Notes: generated from the letters alone by a model not told the origin. A DNA stretch of 64,000 nt from Erigeron canadensis (GCF_010389155.1 NC_057767.1:20037723-20101722), one strand, 5' to 3'. Shown: positions 1 through 11,771, numbered from the stretch's first letter. Translations and numbers: made by a program.

Positions 1-982
1 GCCATGTTGCCACCCATTTCTTTTTAACTTGTAAACAGTTGGCCTCTTCCTAGCTTCTCTACACCACACGTATCACTTGTTAAACAACTCACATATGACA
101 TCTAATTAAACTTATAATCTTTGAGCTACTACTAACATTCCTCTTGTTTTTCTCTTTTATCTTACACAACAAACCACCTCCGTTCAATGTGTATTGCCCA
201 TACTTATAATTATATTCTTACACATATAATTAAACTTTACATCTACGTACATTGCATACGTAAGAAATATGGGTTTAGAAAGGTGTCTAATGTCATCCGC
301 AACAGCGTTTGGAAGTTGAATGCAACGTATTCTTGGTCAGAGGTAATCGACGGAAGAGATATTTTCTAAGATAGGTGGAGTGATTTGCTGGGAGCACGCG
401 ATGGGCTAAATTATTTAATTAAGTATCACGCCGCCGACATGTATATTAAATTTAAGTTTCAAAAATGATATATGATGAGGTCTTTGATTTTCATAGTCGG
501 TAAGCGGTGGTGATTGATGAAGCGGTGGTGGTGATGAACGTTTATGTTGTTAATGTTCATTCGTCCGGATTTAACATCGACCCACTCTTTGGTTGCTAAC
601 CGCATCTGTTATGGGTACATGTATATCTTTTTGTATTTTTTTTCTCTGTATAGAAGTGTTTTTATTTTCTAATAAAAATATAAAGTAAGATTGGTGGTTC
701 TCGTGGCTTTTGTTACCGGTAATGGACGACGGTGAACACGTTCTTGAAATATTATGCATGTATATATGTAGGTGAGAAGAAAAAAGAGAAAAAGGATTGA
801 AAATAAAAAAAATTACTCCGTAAAAAAATATGAGGATGTGAGTGTGCAATAAGAAATGACGGTATGACTATGACCTTAAAGGTTTACATGAATTACAAAT
901 ATGCCATGACGGATTAAAAAAAGCCCTGAAAATAAACGTCTGTGAGGGGCACGCAGTCTCGTATCTTCCATTTTAGTATATA
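1..982. other. AT-rich intergenic DNA, no gene recognised
   Basis: No coding region, RNA gene or transposon end could be supported. Short open frames here have no recognisable protein signature, and low-complexity A/T runs are frequent. The last nine bases (974-982) are the left target-site copy of the adjoining foldback element. Confidence 0.6.
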
Positions 983-2136
983 GGGATTATGGCACTGGAG
1001 TGTAACCAACTATGACTCAATGGTTATGTAATGTAGTGACCTTTCAAATTGGCTATGTGATGTAAGTACCTTTCATTTTTGTTCTTTTAATGTATCGGTT
1101 GACCTGTTGTACTGGTAGCCAGTAACAATGTTAGTTTTACTTTGGGATTTTGGCACTAGAGTATAACCAACTATAACTAAATGGTTATGTTATGTAGTGA
1201 TCTTTAAAACTGGCTATCTGATGTAAGAACCTCTCATTTTTGTACTTTTCACCGGTTGACATGTTGTACGGTCATGGTTACGGTTGTGGGTTATGAACTC
1301 CGACGAAATGGATGTTCAATGGTGGATGGTCTTAGACTCTGACAAGGTTGTAGCGGGTGGTCTCGGTCTCATTTTTTCTTCCATTCAAGAGGTGCGGTCA
1401 TCTCTTCACCGTCTCCAAGTCCGGACACGTGCCACCGCTGATTGCCACCAATAAAATAAACAAATGTCAGCCGCCACCCAGAAACCACCGTCGTCATTCT
1501 CTGTCAAAATCCCCCCTTTTACCCCATTGTAAACCAAAGTTGTTGGATCTTGATTGTGGTGGGGATGGGATGGCCGAATCTTTATGGTTAACGATGATGG
1601 GGAGATCATAACACAATCCGATTTGGGGATTAGGGTTTGAGTATGATTATTATTGAATCGTGTTCTGAAAGCAATAAATGTATATATGCATCTATCTATA
1701 TCTAGTGTTGATTTGTGTTAGGGAATGAAGTTAAACATTTAGTTACAATTTCACATTTGCTCTCCGAAAAAATTGTTGTTACCGAAGATAGTGCTGGAAA
1801 TTAGCTGGAGAAGATGACTAGAGTATAAAGTCATCAGAGTAACCCGGTAGGATACATCGAGTGAACAAAACAGAGAGGTTCTTACATTAATTTTAACACT
1901 TTCGAGGTTACTACATTACATGACCATTCACTCATAGTTGGTTACACTCTGGTGCCTTAATCCGTATTCTTTCTTATATCCAACGTGGCATTACCGGTTA
2001 CAAATAGGATGTTACCCGGTAGGATACATTAAAAGAACAAAAATGGAAGTTACTTACATCAGATAACCAATTTGAAAGGTCACTACATTATATAACCATT
2101 GAGTCATAGTTGGTTACATTCCGGTGCCATAATCTC
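983..2136. mobile_element. Foldback Mutator-like element 1 (non-autonomous)
   Basis: The ends are inverted copies: the left begins GGGATTATGGCAC and the right ends with its complement GTGCCATAATC. A 9-bp flank is duplicated with one mismatch (TAGTATATA at 974-982, TGGTATATA at 2137-2145), the length expected for the Mutator superfamily. Each arm holds two head-to-tail copies of the terminal sequence: starts near 983 and 1144 on the left, and complementary copies ending near 1965 and 2136 on the right. The middle (about 1280-1860) is more GC-rich and could be captured host sequence, but I recognise no protein. There is no transposase. The family name rests on the target duplication and inverted ends only. 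Confidence 0.75.
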
Positions 2137-3063
2137 TGGTATATATAGTAAAGTAATTATATGGCCATTAGTACCTGTCACAATTTAACATCCATTAGAC
2201 CACTCACATCAAGGATGTCTATAGAAGATTTATGATGACAGAGGATGTTTGTAGGAAGGGTATTGTTGTGGGTGATGAGGTGAAGGGGATCCATCCTTGG
2301 GTGTTTGTGGGGAAGGATGAAGAAGGATGGAAGAAGATGACAAAGTGTTTGTGAAAATTATTTGGTTGTTTTTTAGGAAGGATGAATGTGTTATTGTTGT
2401 AGATAAAAAGTGTTTGTGGGAAGGATGAGTTAAAAACTGATGTAACATACTGATTAAGAAGTTTGCGGTAAGGATAACCTGGTATTGTTGCGGACAGTCT
2501 TAGGACAGGTGTGAATATGTGATGATAAGCAAATGCCACCTTAATCTTTATCTATTTCTTTTACTAGACTAAACAAATAAAAGTGTAATTACTTTTATCA
2601 TAATAATCAAAAAACACACACATAAGTTTAGTTTCCTCTCTGAATTTAGAAAATTATCAAATAGATGATAACACAAAACTGGATCAAATTTGATTTTTAG
2701 AACTTGCAAGACTACTTCTGCATCTCAAAATTAACACTGCATCAGTAGGTATTCACTTAACTTAAAACTTTATTTATACATTAGTAATTACTTGTCATTA
2801 AATTACACTTTTCATAAGATGGTTGTCAAATAAAGGAACCAAAGGAGTGAAATCTTGCAAGATTTATTGAGATGGCGGGATATTAAAAATATATGTTCTA
2901 TAACCAGTAAAATTCCGATTTTATACCAAACCATATAAACTTTCAATTACACTTGAAGTTATTACAAGAAATAAATAGAGGTAGAAAGCATTTGATCATT
3001 TCATGACTTTTATTAAATCTTGTCATAGTCTAACTAGTGGGTTTTGTACATATTACATTAAGA
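2137..3063. other. Spacer between the two foldback elements
   Basis: AT-rich DNA with a purine-rich stretch at 2220-2420. An open frame of about 106 codons on the minus strand there is low-complexity and not convincing. No feature is supported. Confidence 0.5.
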
Positions 3064-3072
3064 TATAAAAAA

Positions 3073-4261
3073 GGGATAATGACCTGTGGATGTAATGAAC
3101 TATGACAAAATGTCTATGTTATGTATTGATCTAATCGGGGGTTTATGTTATGTAAAGAACTTACCAAAACTGTCTAAGTGATGCATGTTACCGGGTAATC
3201 TACATGTAGCCGGTTACCATCCATTTTTTTAAGGGATAATGACCTGTGGATGTAGTGAACTATGACAAAATATCTATGTTATGTATTGATCTAATCGGGG
3301 GTCTATGTTATGTAACGAACTTACCAAAACTGTCTAAGGGATGCATGTTACAGGCTAAAGGCGGTCATCAATTTTTTTCCTTTTATTTTTTAATCTTAAT
3401 AATTAATTTATTTATTTAACATATATAAATAAATTAATTTATGGAAACGTATATGTATATAAGTTCTGTAATTATATAAAAACTGTGAACACCTTCATAT
3501 CTTCTGGCCGCCACATACCCTCCCATTTTTCCAATCAACCTTAACACAATCATATACCAAAAAATCAAAGATCTCAAAAATTAAAATCGTATTTGAATAT
3601 TACGATCCGTTAAAAGGTCAAGAACCTGAAATCAATCATTACATATATTCTCAAACATATACACATTGACACACACAAATCTAAGGGTACATATATACAA
3701 CTCACACAAACAAACAATGAGAGATTAGGGACGTATTCTTACATGGCTTCTTGAAGTATAACTTAGAATTGAAATGAGAAAGAATAACTAATTGCTAGAT
3801 TTTAGTTAAAGCAACAAAACAACAAACTTAGAAGAACGCATTACATGCCTAAAGCTGAAAAGATCAAATCCCCTTGACCTCAGAATTCATCATTTCTATT
3901 TTCAGGATATTAATAAATAACTAAATGGAAGCAAGAAAATACCAGTTCTCAAATACTCGGGAGGAGTTGGAAACAATAAATAACATGCATCACTTAGACA
4001 GTTTTGGTAAGTTCATTACAAAACATAGACCCCCGATTAGATTAATACATAACATAGACATTTTGTCATATTTCATTACATTCACAGGTCATTATCTCAA
4101 GTTTAAAAACTGGATGGTAACCGGTTACCTGTAGATTACCTGGTAACATGCATCACTTAGACAATTTTGGTAAGTTCGTTACATAACATAGACCCCCGAT
4201 AAGATTAATACATAACATAAACATTTTGTCATAGTTCACTACATCGACAGGTCATTATCTC
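3073..4261. mobile_element. Foldback Mutator-like element 2 (non-autonomous)
   Basis: It is flanked by a perfect 9-bp duplication, TATAAAAAA at 3064-3072 and 4262-4270. The inverted ends start GGGATAATGACC and end GGTCATTATCTC. As in the first element, each arm is made of two tandem copies of the terminal unit (starts near 3073 and 3231; complementary copies about 3983-4095 and 4140-4261). The interior (about 3360-3970) is very AT-rich with no coding capacity. The terminal 60 bases align with those of element 1 (shared GGGAT-ATG, then ACTATGA, then TATGT-ATGTA), so the two belong to one family. The perfect duplication suggests this insertion is the younger. Confidence 0.85.
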
Positions 4262-4479
4262 TATAAAAAAATATATATAGATTTAGCATGCTATTCAAAT
4301 TCAATAAGAATTGAGTCAAGATTCTCGAAGTTCTATTAGCTAAGAAAACTAAATACGGGAATTTGGATTTACTTAGGTCGAAACGTGTTTCTTAGCTAAA
4401 TGGAGTATTTCTACTAGAACATGGACAAATATATAAAGGACTACTATACCATATATAAATGTTATATTTATTATGGAAA

Positions 4480-5000
4480 TGCAAAAGTAAATCCAGAAGT
4501 AATATAAATAAAAAAAAAATTGAGTTTCGAAAACCGAAAATAATATTTATAACTTGAAATCAATTTTGATTGGTTTTGGAATCCGAAAATAATTTTTGAG
4601 TTTACGTCCGCATTAAATGCAACGACGGTTTAAAACCCCATTTTTCAAACATTTTCACCATTTTCGAGGAAAAAGTGATCATTACTTTTCATTTACGGCA
4701 CCACCTGGGTGCCACATCAGCAAAAAGAGCATCCTTGAACAGTGTAAAACATGTGAACATATAACATCCAAGCATCCATGAGACATATGAAGTGACCGTT
4801 GGGCTTCAGTTTTAACACAATAAAACCTGAGCATGGTCAGTTAGTGCAATCTGAACCATCTCATTTTTAAAAAATATTCTGATGTCCTTCAAATAACTGA
4901 GACATTTCAGTCCAAAATGTTTTCTGTGTGAAAAATTTTCTTTCTAGGAAAAATTCTTTTAAGTACAAAAATATTTTTGACACTTCCCCCTGAACGAATG
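4480..5000 (-). promoter_or_regulatory. 3' flank of Sirevirus Y pol with remnant of the accessory-gene promoter
   Basis: Read on the minus strand, this follows the end of the Y pol frame. It starts with a polypurine tract (complement of 4984-4992), then reaches a segment that resembles the promoter upstream of the accessory gene in element B: a TTTAATGCGGA block near 4612-4622 and a TATAAATATT box at 4542-4551. The paired stem-loops found after pol in B, C and X are missing, and so is the accessory ORF. The element stops being recognisable somewhere between 4480 and 4262. Confidence 0.45.
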
Positions 5001-7530
5001 CTACACTGGATTGAGCATTCCTAACTCGCTGATGAGATGTCTAAAAGTTTTAACATTCAAAAGTTTTATAAAAACATCAGCTAGTTGTTTGTCAGTGGGA
5101 ATAAAATGTAACTCAATATCACCTTTAATAATATTGTCTCTGATGAAGTGATAGCTGAGATCAATATGCTTGGTCTTAGAGTGCATGACAGGATTGTGAG
5201 AAATTGCAATGGTACTTGTGTTATCGCAAAAGATTGGAGTCTTTGTATAAGTAACACCATAATCAGTTAGTTGGTTCTTCATCCACGAAATCTGAGCACA
5301 ACAACTTATTGCAGAAATGTATTCAGCCTCTGCAGTGGATAGTGATACTGCAGTCTGTTTCTTGCTCGTCCAACTAACTAATTTGCCACCAAGGAAATGA
5401 CAACCACCTGTGGTACTTTTCCTACCTATCTTACAACCTGCATGGTCAGAATCTGAATAACCTATTAGATCTAGATTTGAGCCTTTGGGATACCAAAGAC
5501 CAAGTCTGGGGACACCTTTCAGGTATCGAAAAATCCTATTCACATCTTTGAGGTATGAATCTCTGGGATCATACTGAAACCTTGCACAAAGGCATGTTGC
5601 AAACATTATGTCAGGCCTACTTGCAGTTAAGTACATGAGGGATCCCACCATACCACGATAAAGTGTGGGATCCATTTGTTTTCCATTAGGATCTGAGTCA
5701 ATTGAAAGTGGTGCAGAAATAGGAGTATCTTTGGATGAGACTGAATCAAATTTATATTTCTTTAAAAGATCTCTGACATATTTTTCTTGATTTATAAAAA
5801 TACCATCTCTGGTTTGTTTCACTTGAAGACCCTGAAAATATGTCAGTTCACCCATCATACTCATTTCATACTTAGATGACATAATTTTAGAGAACTTATC
5901 ACACATTTTATCATTTGTAGACCCAAACACAATATCATCAACATAAATTTGTATAAGTAACATATCACCTTTATCATGCAATATGACTAAAGTGTTATCT
6001 ATTGTACCTCTAGTAAAACCATTTTTCAAAAGATGTTTAGTAAGTGTATCATACCAGGCTTTAGGTGCTTGTCTTAGACCATATAAAGCTTTGTTCAGTC
6101 TGTACAACCAATGAGGTTTTTCTTCATTAATGAACCCTGGTGGTTGATGCACGTATACCGTCTCTTCCAGTTCTCCGTTCAGAAATGCACTTTTAACATC
6201 CATTTGATAGACTTTGAATTCATGATGTGCAACAAAAGCTAAGAAAATTCTGATAGCTTCAAGTCTAGCAACTGGTGCAAAAGTCTCATCAAAGTCAAAA
6301 CCTTCTTCTTGAGAGTAACCCTTGGCAACTAGTCTTGCCTTGTTTCTGACTACATGACCATCTTAGTCCATTTTATTTCTAAAGACCCATCTCATCCCAA
6401 TTGACTCTTTCTTCAGATTACTGGGACATGGAACAAGCTCCCAAACAATGTTCCTTTCAAACTGGTTAAGCTCATCTTGCATAGCTTCAACCCAGCTTGC
6501 GTCTTCCATAGCCTCGTCAATCTTCTTTGGTTCAATCAGTGATAAGAAGCTGACGTTTAAGCATTGGTCGCTAGTAGCTCTTCTGGTTTGAACCCCTCTA
6601 GTGGAATCACCAATGATTTGATCGATTGGATAAGCTTTGGTACATCTAGAGTATTGACCAGGATGCACAGTCATATCAGTGCAAGTGTTCCTCTGAGCAA
6701 CTTTAAGAGGATCTTCAGAGTAGACTATCTCAGTCTCACTATCTTCATCTTCCTGCAGTTCATGGCTTGCATCATGAAATTCATCAGAATTCGGCACTTC
6801 AGTGGAAACTGATACTTGTTGGGGAGTGACACGCACATTTGCTCCAATGGTGCAGTTATTACTGGTTTTGAACGAGGTTGTACAGAAACTGGTCTTGATG
6901 TCTGATTGGATTCAGAAATATGATCAGATTCACCAAAACTGGTTGGACATTCTGAGGGTGGCTCAGAGGTTGGTTTCTTGAAAATTGCAGATATTGATTC
7001 ATCAAAGGTAACATAAATTGACTCATCAACCTTGTCGAGTCTTTTGTTATATACTCTAAAGGCTTTACGAATAGATGAATATCCTAGGAAGTAGCCCTTC
7101 ATCAGCTTTTGCATCGAACTTGCCAAGCTGACTGGCATTGTTCAGAATATATACTGGACATCCAAATACATGGAAATGTCCAATATTAGGCTTTCTCTTT
7201 TTGAGAACTTCATAAGCGGTCTTCTTGTGTCTTTTTACATACACAGATCGGTTCTGAGTGTAACAAGCAGTTGATACAGCTTCAGCCCAAAAACATTTTG
7301 GAAGACCAGATTCATTTAGCATACTTCTAGCAGCTTCAGTCTTTCTTTCTACAACACCATTTTGCTCTAGTGTGTGTGCTGAAGAGAAGTTCTGAGAGAT
7401 TCTAGTTTCAGTGCAGAAGGAATCAAGAGTTGAATTTCTGAATTCACTGCCATTATCACTTCTGAGCTGACAAACTTTTCGTTGATACTCGAGTTCAATT
7501 TGTTTGATGAGAGAAATGATTTCAGCAGCA
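5001..7530 (-). pseudogene. Sirevirus Y pol: integrase C-terminal half, reverse transcriptase, RNase H (broken)
   Basis: Ty1/copia polyprotein on the minus strand, closest here to element B. From 7530 downward: integrase core after the first catalytic Asp (EIISLIKQIE), the C-terminal part NRSVYVKRHKKT, an acidic linker (7060-6560), the RT start FERNIVWELVP, the RT active site YVDD with [11 protein letters not shown], and RNase H with [16 protein letters not shown] and FCDNTST, ending ELGMLNPV at 5001. The longest open part (5001-6203) covers most of RT and RNase H. Damage includes an in-frame stop at about 6363 and frameshifts near 7070, 6830 and 6250. The conserved ADIFTKPLD is altered to ADVFIKLLN. 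The upstream piece of this integrase lies inverted at 11287-11448. Confidence 0.9.
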
Positions 7531-7844
7531 TGTTAGAAATCCAAAAATAGTAATACATTGTAATTTAAGTTATGGACTTACTTGTAGTTAAGTCAAGTAT
7601 TGATGATTTCTAAGGTTGAGGAGCTAATTGTGAAAATTAGTATAGTTGGTTAGTTTAGACTATAAATAGCCCTTAATTCCTTAGAAATCATAACCTTGAC
7701 ACACATTTTCATACCATTACACCTGAATAACACACACTTGATCCCAATTCTATCTTAACACACACACAAACACCAAGAACACACACACACACACTAAACC
7801 GCCATTGTTGATGTGAATTCGAGTGATAAAATCGTGTTGTTAAA
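7531..7844 (+). repeat. LTR of Sirevirus A (5' LTR)
   Basis: Begins TGTTAGAAATCC and ends GTTGTTAAA, where X has GTTGTTACA, so the terminal CA has mutated to AA. A TATAAATAG box at 7661-7669 is the likely promoter for the genomic transcript. A run of CA dinucleotides at 7750-7795 lies in R/U5. It matches the LTRs of X (19830-20159, 11449-11771) closely. Confidence 0.9.
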
Positions 7845-7846
7845 TG

Positions 7847-7858
7847 TGGTATCAGAGC
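7847..7858 (+). promoter_or_regulatory. Primer binding site (initiator tRNA-Met)
   Basis: TGGTATCAGAGC lies two bases after the LTR. It complements the 3' end of plant initiator methionine tRNA and primes minus-strand DNA synthesis in Ty1/copia elements. Confidence 0.95.
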
Positions 7859-8930
7859 TAAACATCATTTTGATCTCGATCCATAACTGAATTCAATCAC
7901 AATTCATCAAACAATTACCTTTTAATTCTGTTTTTAATCCTGTTTTTTTTCGTTTTTTTAAATCAATAAAAATTCAAAAATAACCTCTCAAATCACATAA
8001 AATCACAAATGTTTGTTCACCATTCGATTCCTCATAGTTAATTACATAATCCTCTCAAGTTTCGTGTTCTAATTCGATCTGGATCAAAAGTTCAGATTTT
8101 GAGTTTTTGGCGCTAAAATTTGGGATTTGATTCTGTTGTGTTATAAGCTGAATTGTGTTAATCGGATCGTTGCTAAGGTGAAAACAAACTGTTTGCAAGT
8201 GGTTTCATGTTCTAGTTCCAAGAAAATCAAAAGATATTGAAGTTTTAAAAATCGTCAATGGAGTTGTTCATGTTCAGAGGTTGAAGACGACATTGTGAAG
8301 CTAAAACGATCTTATTTAGATCATTTCAGTTTTTTTTTTCCTTGATACTTACATTTCAGTGTTGTGGCTTGTAAAACGATTCAATTTAGATCGTTTTGAC
8401 AAGTGTGGTTGTGGTGTGAAGGGTTGATTGTGGCTAACTGATCCTTTGGATTGGTTTTGGTCAAATAATCAAGTTTTGGTGAAATTCTGTGAAAAAATCT
8501 AAAACGATCTTCTTTAGATCGTTTCAGACTTTGAAAAACCAAAACGATCTCTTTTAGATCGTTTCATCTTTCACTCAAACAATTCCTGGTTTGATTACTT
8601 CTTGGGTAACTGATCTTTGTGATTGGTTTTGCTCAATTCATTCCATTACATTTCATACCAAAACTCTGTCCAAATTCATTCAGAATACTTAGAATTTTTC
8701 ATCCAACATTCAATTTTGATCATTTTATTCCTGAAGACAAATTTAGATCGTTTCATTTCCAATCAAGATTTAGATCGTTTCATTTCCAATCAAAATTTAG
8801 ATCGTTTCAATTCCTTTATCAATTTAGATCGTTTTCCTATCTTTCCAACTTTAGATCGTTTCATTCTATCTCATTTTAGATCGTTTCATACTTTCTTCAA
8901 AAATCAATTCAATTCTCAAATCAATTTCTA
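7859..8930 (+). promoter_or_regulatory. Leader of Sirevirus A with palindromic GATCGT boxes
   Basis: Untranslated leader of about 1.07 kb. It contains four palindromes of the form AAACGATCT-n-AGATCGTTT (8303-8326, 8373-8397, 8501-8524, 8541-8564) and then six single arms TTTAGATCGTTT between 8742 and 8888. The palindromes could fold as short RNA hairpins or act as DNA boxes. Sireviruses are known to carry repeated symmetrical boxes in regulatory regions, though usually in the LTR with a CGG-CCG core. Function here is inference. Confidence 0.7.
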
Positions 8931-11286
8931 ATGGCTACTCGTGAAGCGTTGGCTCTGGGTACTGATACAAGACCTCCAGTTCTTTATCGTGGTAACTATG
9001 GACTTTGGAAGAAAAGGTTCATGGATTATGTGGAACGTCAGACTAATGGTCACATGCTTAAGGATTCAATCATGAAAGGACTTGCTATGCATCGTCATCC
9101 TACTACCGGTGCTATTTTGACTCCTGATCTTTTGAATGCCGAACAAAAAGATCGTACTGCTGCTGACAACAGAGCTAGGTCATGCTTGTATCAAGCACTT
9201 CCTGATGAGATCTATGGCTCAGTTGATTCTTATGACACAGCAAAGGAGATTTGGGATGAAGTTGCTAGACAAATGGAAGGTGCTGATGTAACCTCAACAA
9301 TCCGACTGACAAATGTCTTAACTGAGTTTGACAATTTTCAGAAATCACCAAATAAATCTCTCGAGTCCGTGTACTACAGATTTTGCAATGTAATCAATGA
9401 GCTGAGAAAGAACAAGGTCAAGAAAACTGAAATTGAGCTGAACATCAAATTCATCAAAGCACTTGGTCCCGAGTGGGAAGATTTTGGAACTCAAATCAAG
9501 CAACATCAAAATCTGACCAAATTTACCATTCATACTCTTTATGAATCTTTCACGTTGAATGAGCATCAAGTTCTAAGCAAATATTCATTCAACAAAGTGC
9601 CAGAAGTTGTATCTACTGATCCTTTGGCATTGGTTGTTGAAAGAAAGGTTTCTGAGGCTCTTAAAAGACAAATGACTGTTGTTTCTTCGTCTGATGAGGA
9701 GGGAGAAGATTTCTTGGCTCCAAGAGATGGTGTTCCTGATGAATTCTACCAAGCTCTTTCCGCTGTAACTAAGCATTTCAAGAAAAAGTATTTCAAAGCG
9801 AGGCCAACTAACAACAATCTTCATACTTCATCAACAAGTGCATTTCCAAAAAAGGAACAATATCATCACAAGAGTTTTGAACAAGGTGAAACAAGTGGTT
9901 CCAAGAACGGAGATAAGAAAGCAGAAACTGAGAAACAAATCGTGGAAAAAGGAAAAACATCTGACAAAAAGTGTTACAACTGTGGAGTTCCTGGTCATTT
10001 TGTTGTGGATTGCAAGCTGCCTCGCAAGAAGAATTATGAATACTACAAGCAGAAGATGCTCTTGGCAAAGCAAGTTGAAGCCGGTCAAGCCTTGATTGCT
10101 GAAGATGACAAGTGGCTTTTGCTGTCTGATGATGAAGATGAAGATCTGTCTGCAAATGTATGTTTCATAGCAAGGTTGAGCAAAGACAAAGTGTTGGAGG
10201 CTGACAGCATTGACGAGGAATATCCCGATGATGAGGTAAATCTCGACTCTACTTTTTCATCAATTAAGGATAAAGAGTCTTGTAGAATTGCCTTATCAAA
10301 CTTGATGAATCATTACACTTCTTTAGCCAACAAAAACAAGAAATTGAAAAATAGCATTTTATTTTCAAAAAGGGAGTACACAAATTCTAAACTACTTTTT
10401 GAGTATGATGCTATGAAACAAGAGTTTCAAAATTATAAAGAACAAATGTTGGTTAAAGAATGTGAGATGAATGCGTCTCCTGATTTTAAGTTATTGGAAA
10501 AGTGGCATAATTTAGAAAAGACCATTCTTGATCTTCAAAAGCCAATCAAGATCTTGAAGTTCAAAAGACCAATGAATGGCTTCGGGCAAATGCAAGACAA
10601 ATGGATGTTGATATTCTGGATAAGAAGCTTCAAGAAGCTATGCCAAAAATAATTGAACTCGAAAGAAAAGTTTCTGATTTAAATCATAATTGTTTTTTAA
10701 AAGGCATTGAGATTGAAAACCTTGAAAGACAAATTGAGGAACATAATAAGAATATACTTTTCTATCAAGAAAAGTTGTACAAAGTTGAACAAAATCCTCT
10801 TTTGAATTTCACTGCCTACTTCAATAAATCAAAGATTGATAGATCGGAACTTCTTCTTGGGTTGGGTTTGAGAATATCACTCCATTGCAAAAAGCAAAAG
10901 AAGAAATTATACCTTTGTATGATGAGAAATTTTTCAGACTTGGTATGGTACAACAATTCATTCGTCCTTTGGATGACGAATTTGAGACTGATGAAGTTGA
11001 GAAGATTCAAAAGAATAAATTTTTGGTTAATTATGATGCTATCAATACTTCTTATGAAACGAAAAATTCAACAATTTTTGAATTAGAAGAGATTGCGTCT
11101 AATTTTCAAAACCAAGAATTTGTCATTTCTCCACCAAAACCAACTAAATTGTATATTCCATCCACATTTTTGGAAAAACAAATAGAAGGTTTACAACAAA
11201 CAGTGGAATCTCAACAAAAACTCATTCATAATCTACAGTCTCAAAGTCCGAATTTGAAGAATGAATTAGTTGTTGTTGATATCAAC
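8931..11286 (+). pseudogene. Sirevirus A Gag with coiled-coil extension (frameshifted)
   Basis: Capsid-type protein starting MATREALALG. Residues about 20-250 form the copia Gag domain (YGLWKKRFMDYV, then ALPDEIYGSVDSYDTAKEIW, then LGPEWEDF). One zinc knuckle, CX2CX4HX4C (CYNCGVPGHFVVDC), is encoded at 9972-10013. It is followed by an acidic stretch (LLLSDDEDEDL) and a long coiled coil, typical of Sirevirus Gag. The first frame is open to 10652. Frameshifts near 10545 and 10862 move the coiled coil into other frames (10601-11086, then 10885-11301). The reading ends at about 11286, where the sequence switches to another element's integrase. The start at 8931 is supported by the same start in X and C. 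Confidence 0.9.
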
Positions 11287-11448
11287 AAAGTTTCAGTATA
11301 ACTGAACCACTTTACATGTTGCATATGGATCTCTTTGGTCCTGTGAATGTTCAGACAAGAGGAGGAAAGAAGTACACCCTTGTTATTGTTGATGAATATA
11401 CCAGATATTGTTGGGTGATTTTCCTCAGATCAAAGAGTGAAGCTGTTG
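11287..11448 (+). pseudogene. Piece of Sirevirus Y integrase core, inverted
   Basis: Encodes ITEPLYMLHMDLFGPVNV and then VDEYTRYCWVIFLRSKSEA, the N-terminal part of the copia integrase core with the first catalytic Asp (HMDLFG). It is closer to B (RYCWVIFLRSKNETAAE) than to C. It is plus strand, while the adjoining integrase sequence at 7530 is minus strand and continues exactly where this piece stops. The first in-frame codons run straight on from the A gag region, forming a chimera. An inversion after nested insertion is the simplest explanation. Confidence 0.85.
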
Positions 11449-11771
11449 TGTAACAACACGATTTTATCAATCGAATTCACATCAACAATGGCGGTTTTGT
11501 GTGTGTGTGTGTTCTTGGTGTTTGTGTGTGTGTTGAGAGAGAATTGGGATCAAGTGTGTGTTATTCAGGTGTAATGGTATGAAAATGTGTGTCAAGGTTA
11601 TGCCAAGGTTATGATTTCTAAGGAATTGAGGGCTATTTATAGTCTAAACTAACCAACTATGCTAATTTTCACAATTAGCCCCTCAACCGTAGAAATCATC
11701 AACTCATGACTTAACAACAAGTAAGTCCATAACTTAAATTACAATGTATCACTATTTTTGGATTTCTAACA
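11449..11771 (-). repeat. 3' LTR of Sirevirus X
   Basis: On the plus strand it runs from TGTAACAACACG to TTTCTAACA, so the element reads leftward. The polypurine tract beside it (complement of 11772-11784) shows this is the 3' LTR. It matches the 5' LTR at 19830-20159, including TATAAATAG and a GT-rich block. Confidence 0.9.

Larger units (their letters stand above)
7531..11286 (+). mobile_element. Sirevirus A, 5' half only
   Basis: Holds a 5' LTR, primer site, long leader and gag with coiled-coil extension, then stops inside the coding region and joins a piece of Y integrase. No protease, integrase or RT of its own follows. Family membership with X is clear from LTR, leader and Gag similarity; element C is a more distant relative. 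Its left flank (complement TGCTG at 7526-7530) nearly matches TGTTG at 11444-11448, next to the LTR of X, so both LTR ends may come from one integration into Y. Confidence 0.75.

Noticed and set aside
187..849. Small open frames at the left edge
   Set aside because: Short, low-complexity, no start context or homology.
1357..1611. Open frame inside foldback element 1
   Set aside because: No recognisable domain; could be captured host sequence, but this cannot be supported as a gene.
2219..2539. 106-codon minus-strand open frame
   Set aside because: Complement of a purine-rich repeat; composition is low-complexity.
7531..11771. Autointegration circle: LTR ends of one cDNA attacking its own integrase gene
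   Set aside because: The geometry fits, but the interrupted integrase is B-like while the LTRs and gag are of the A family, so the target was a different element.
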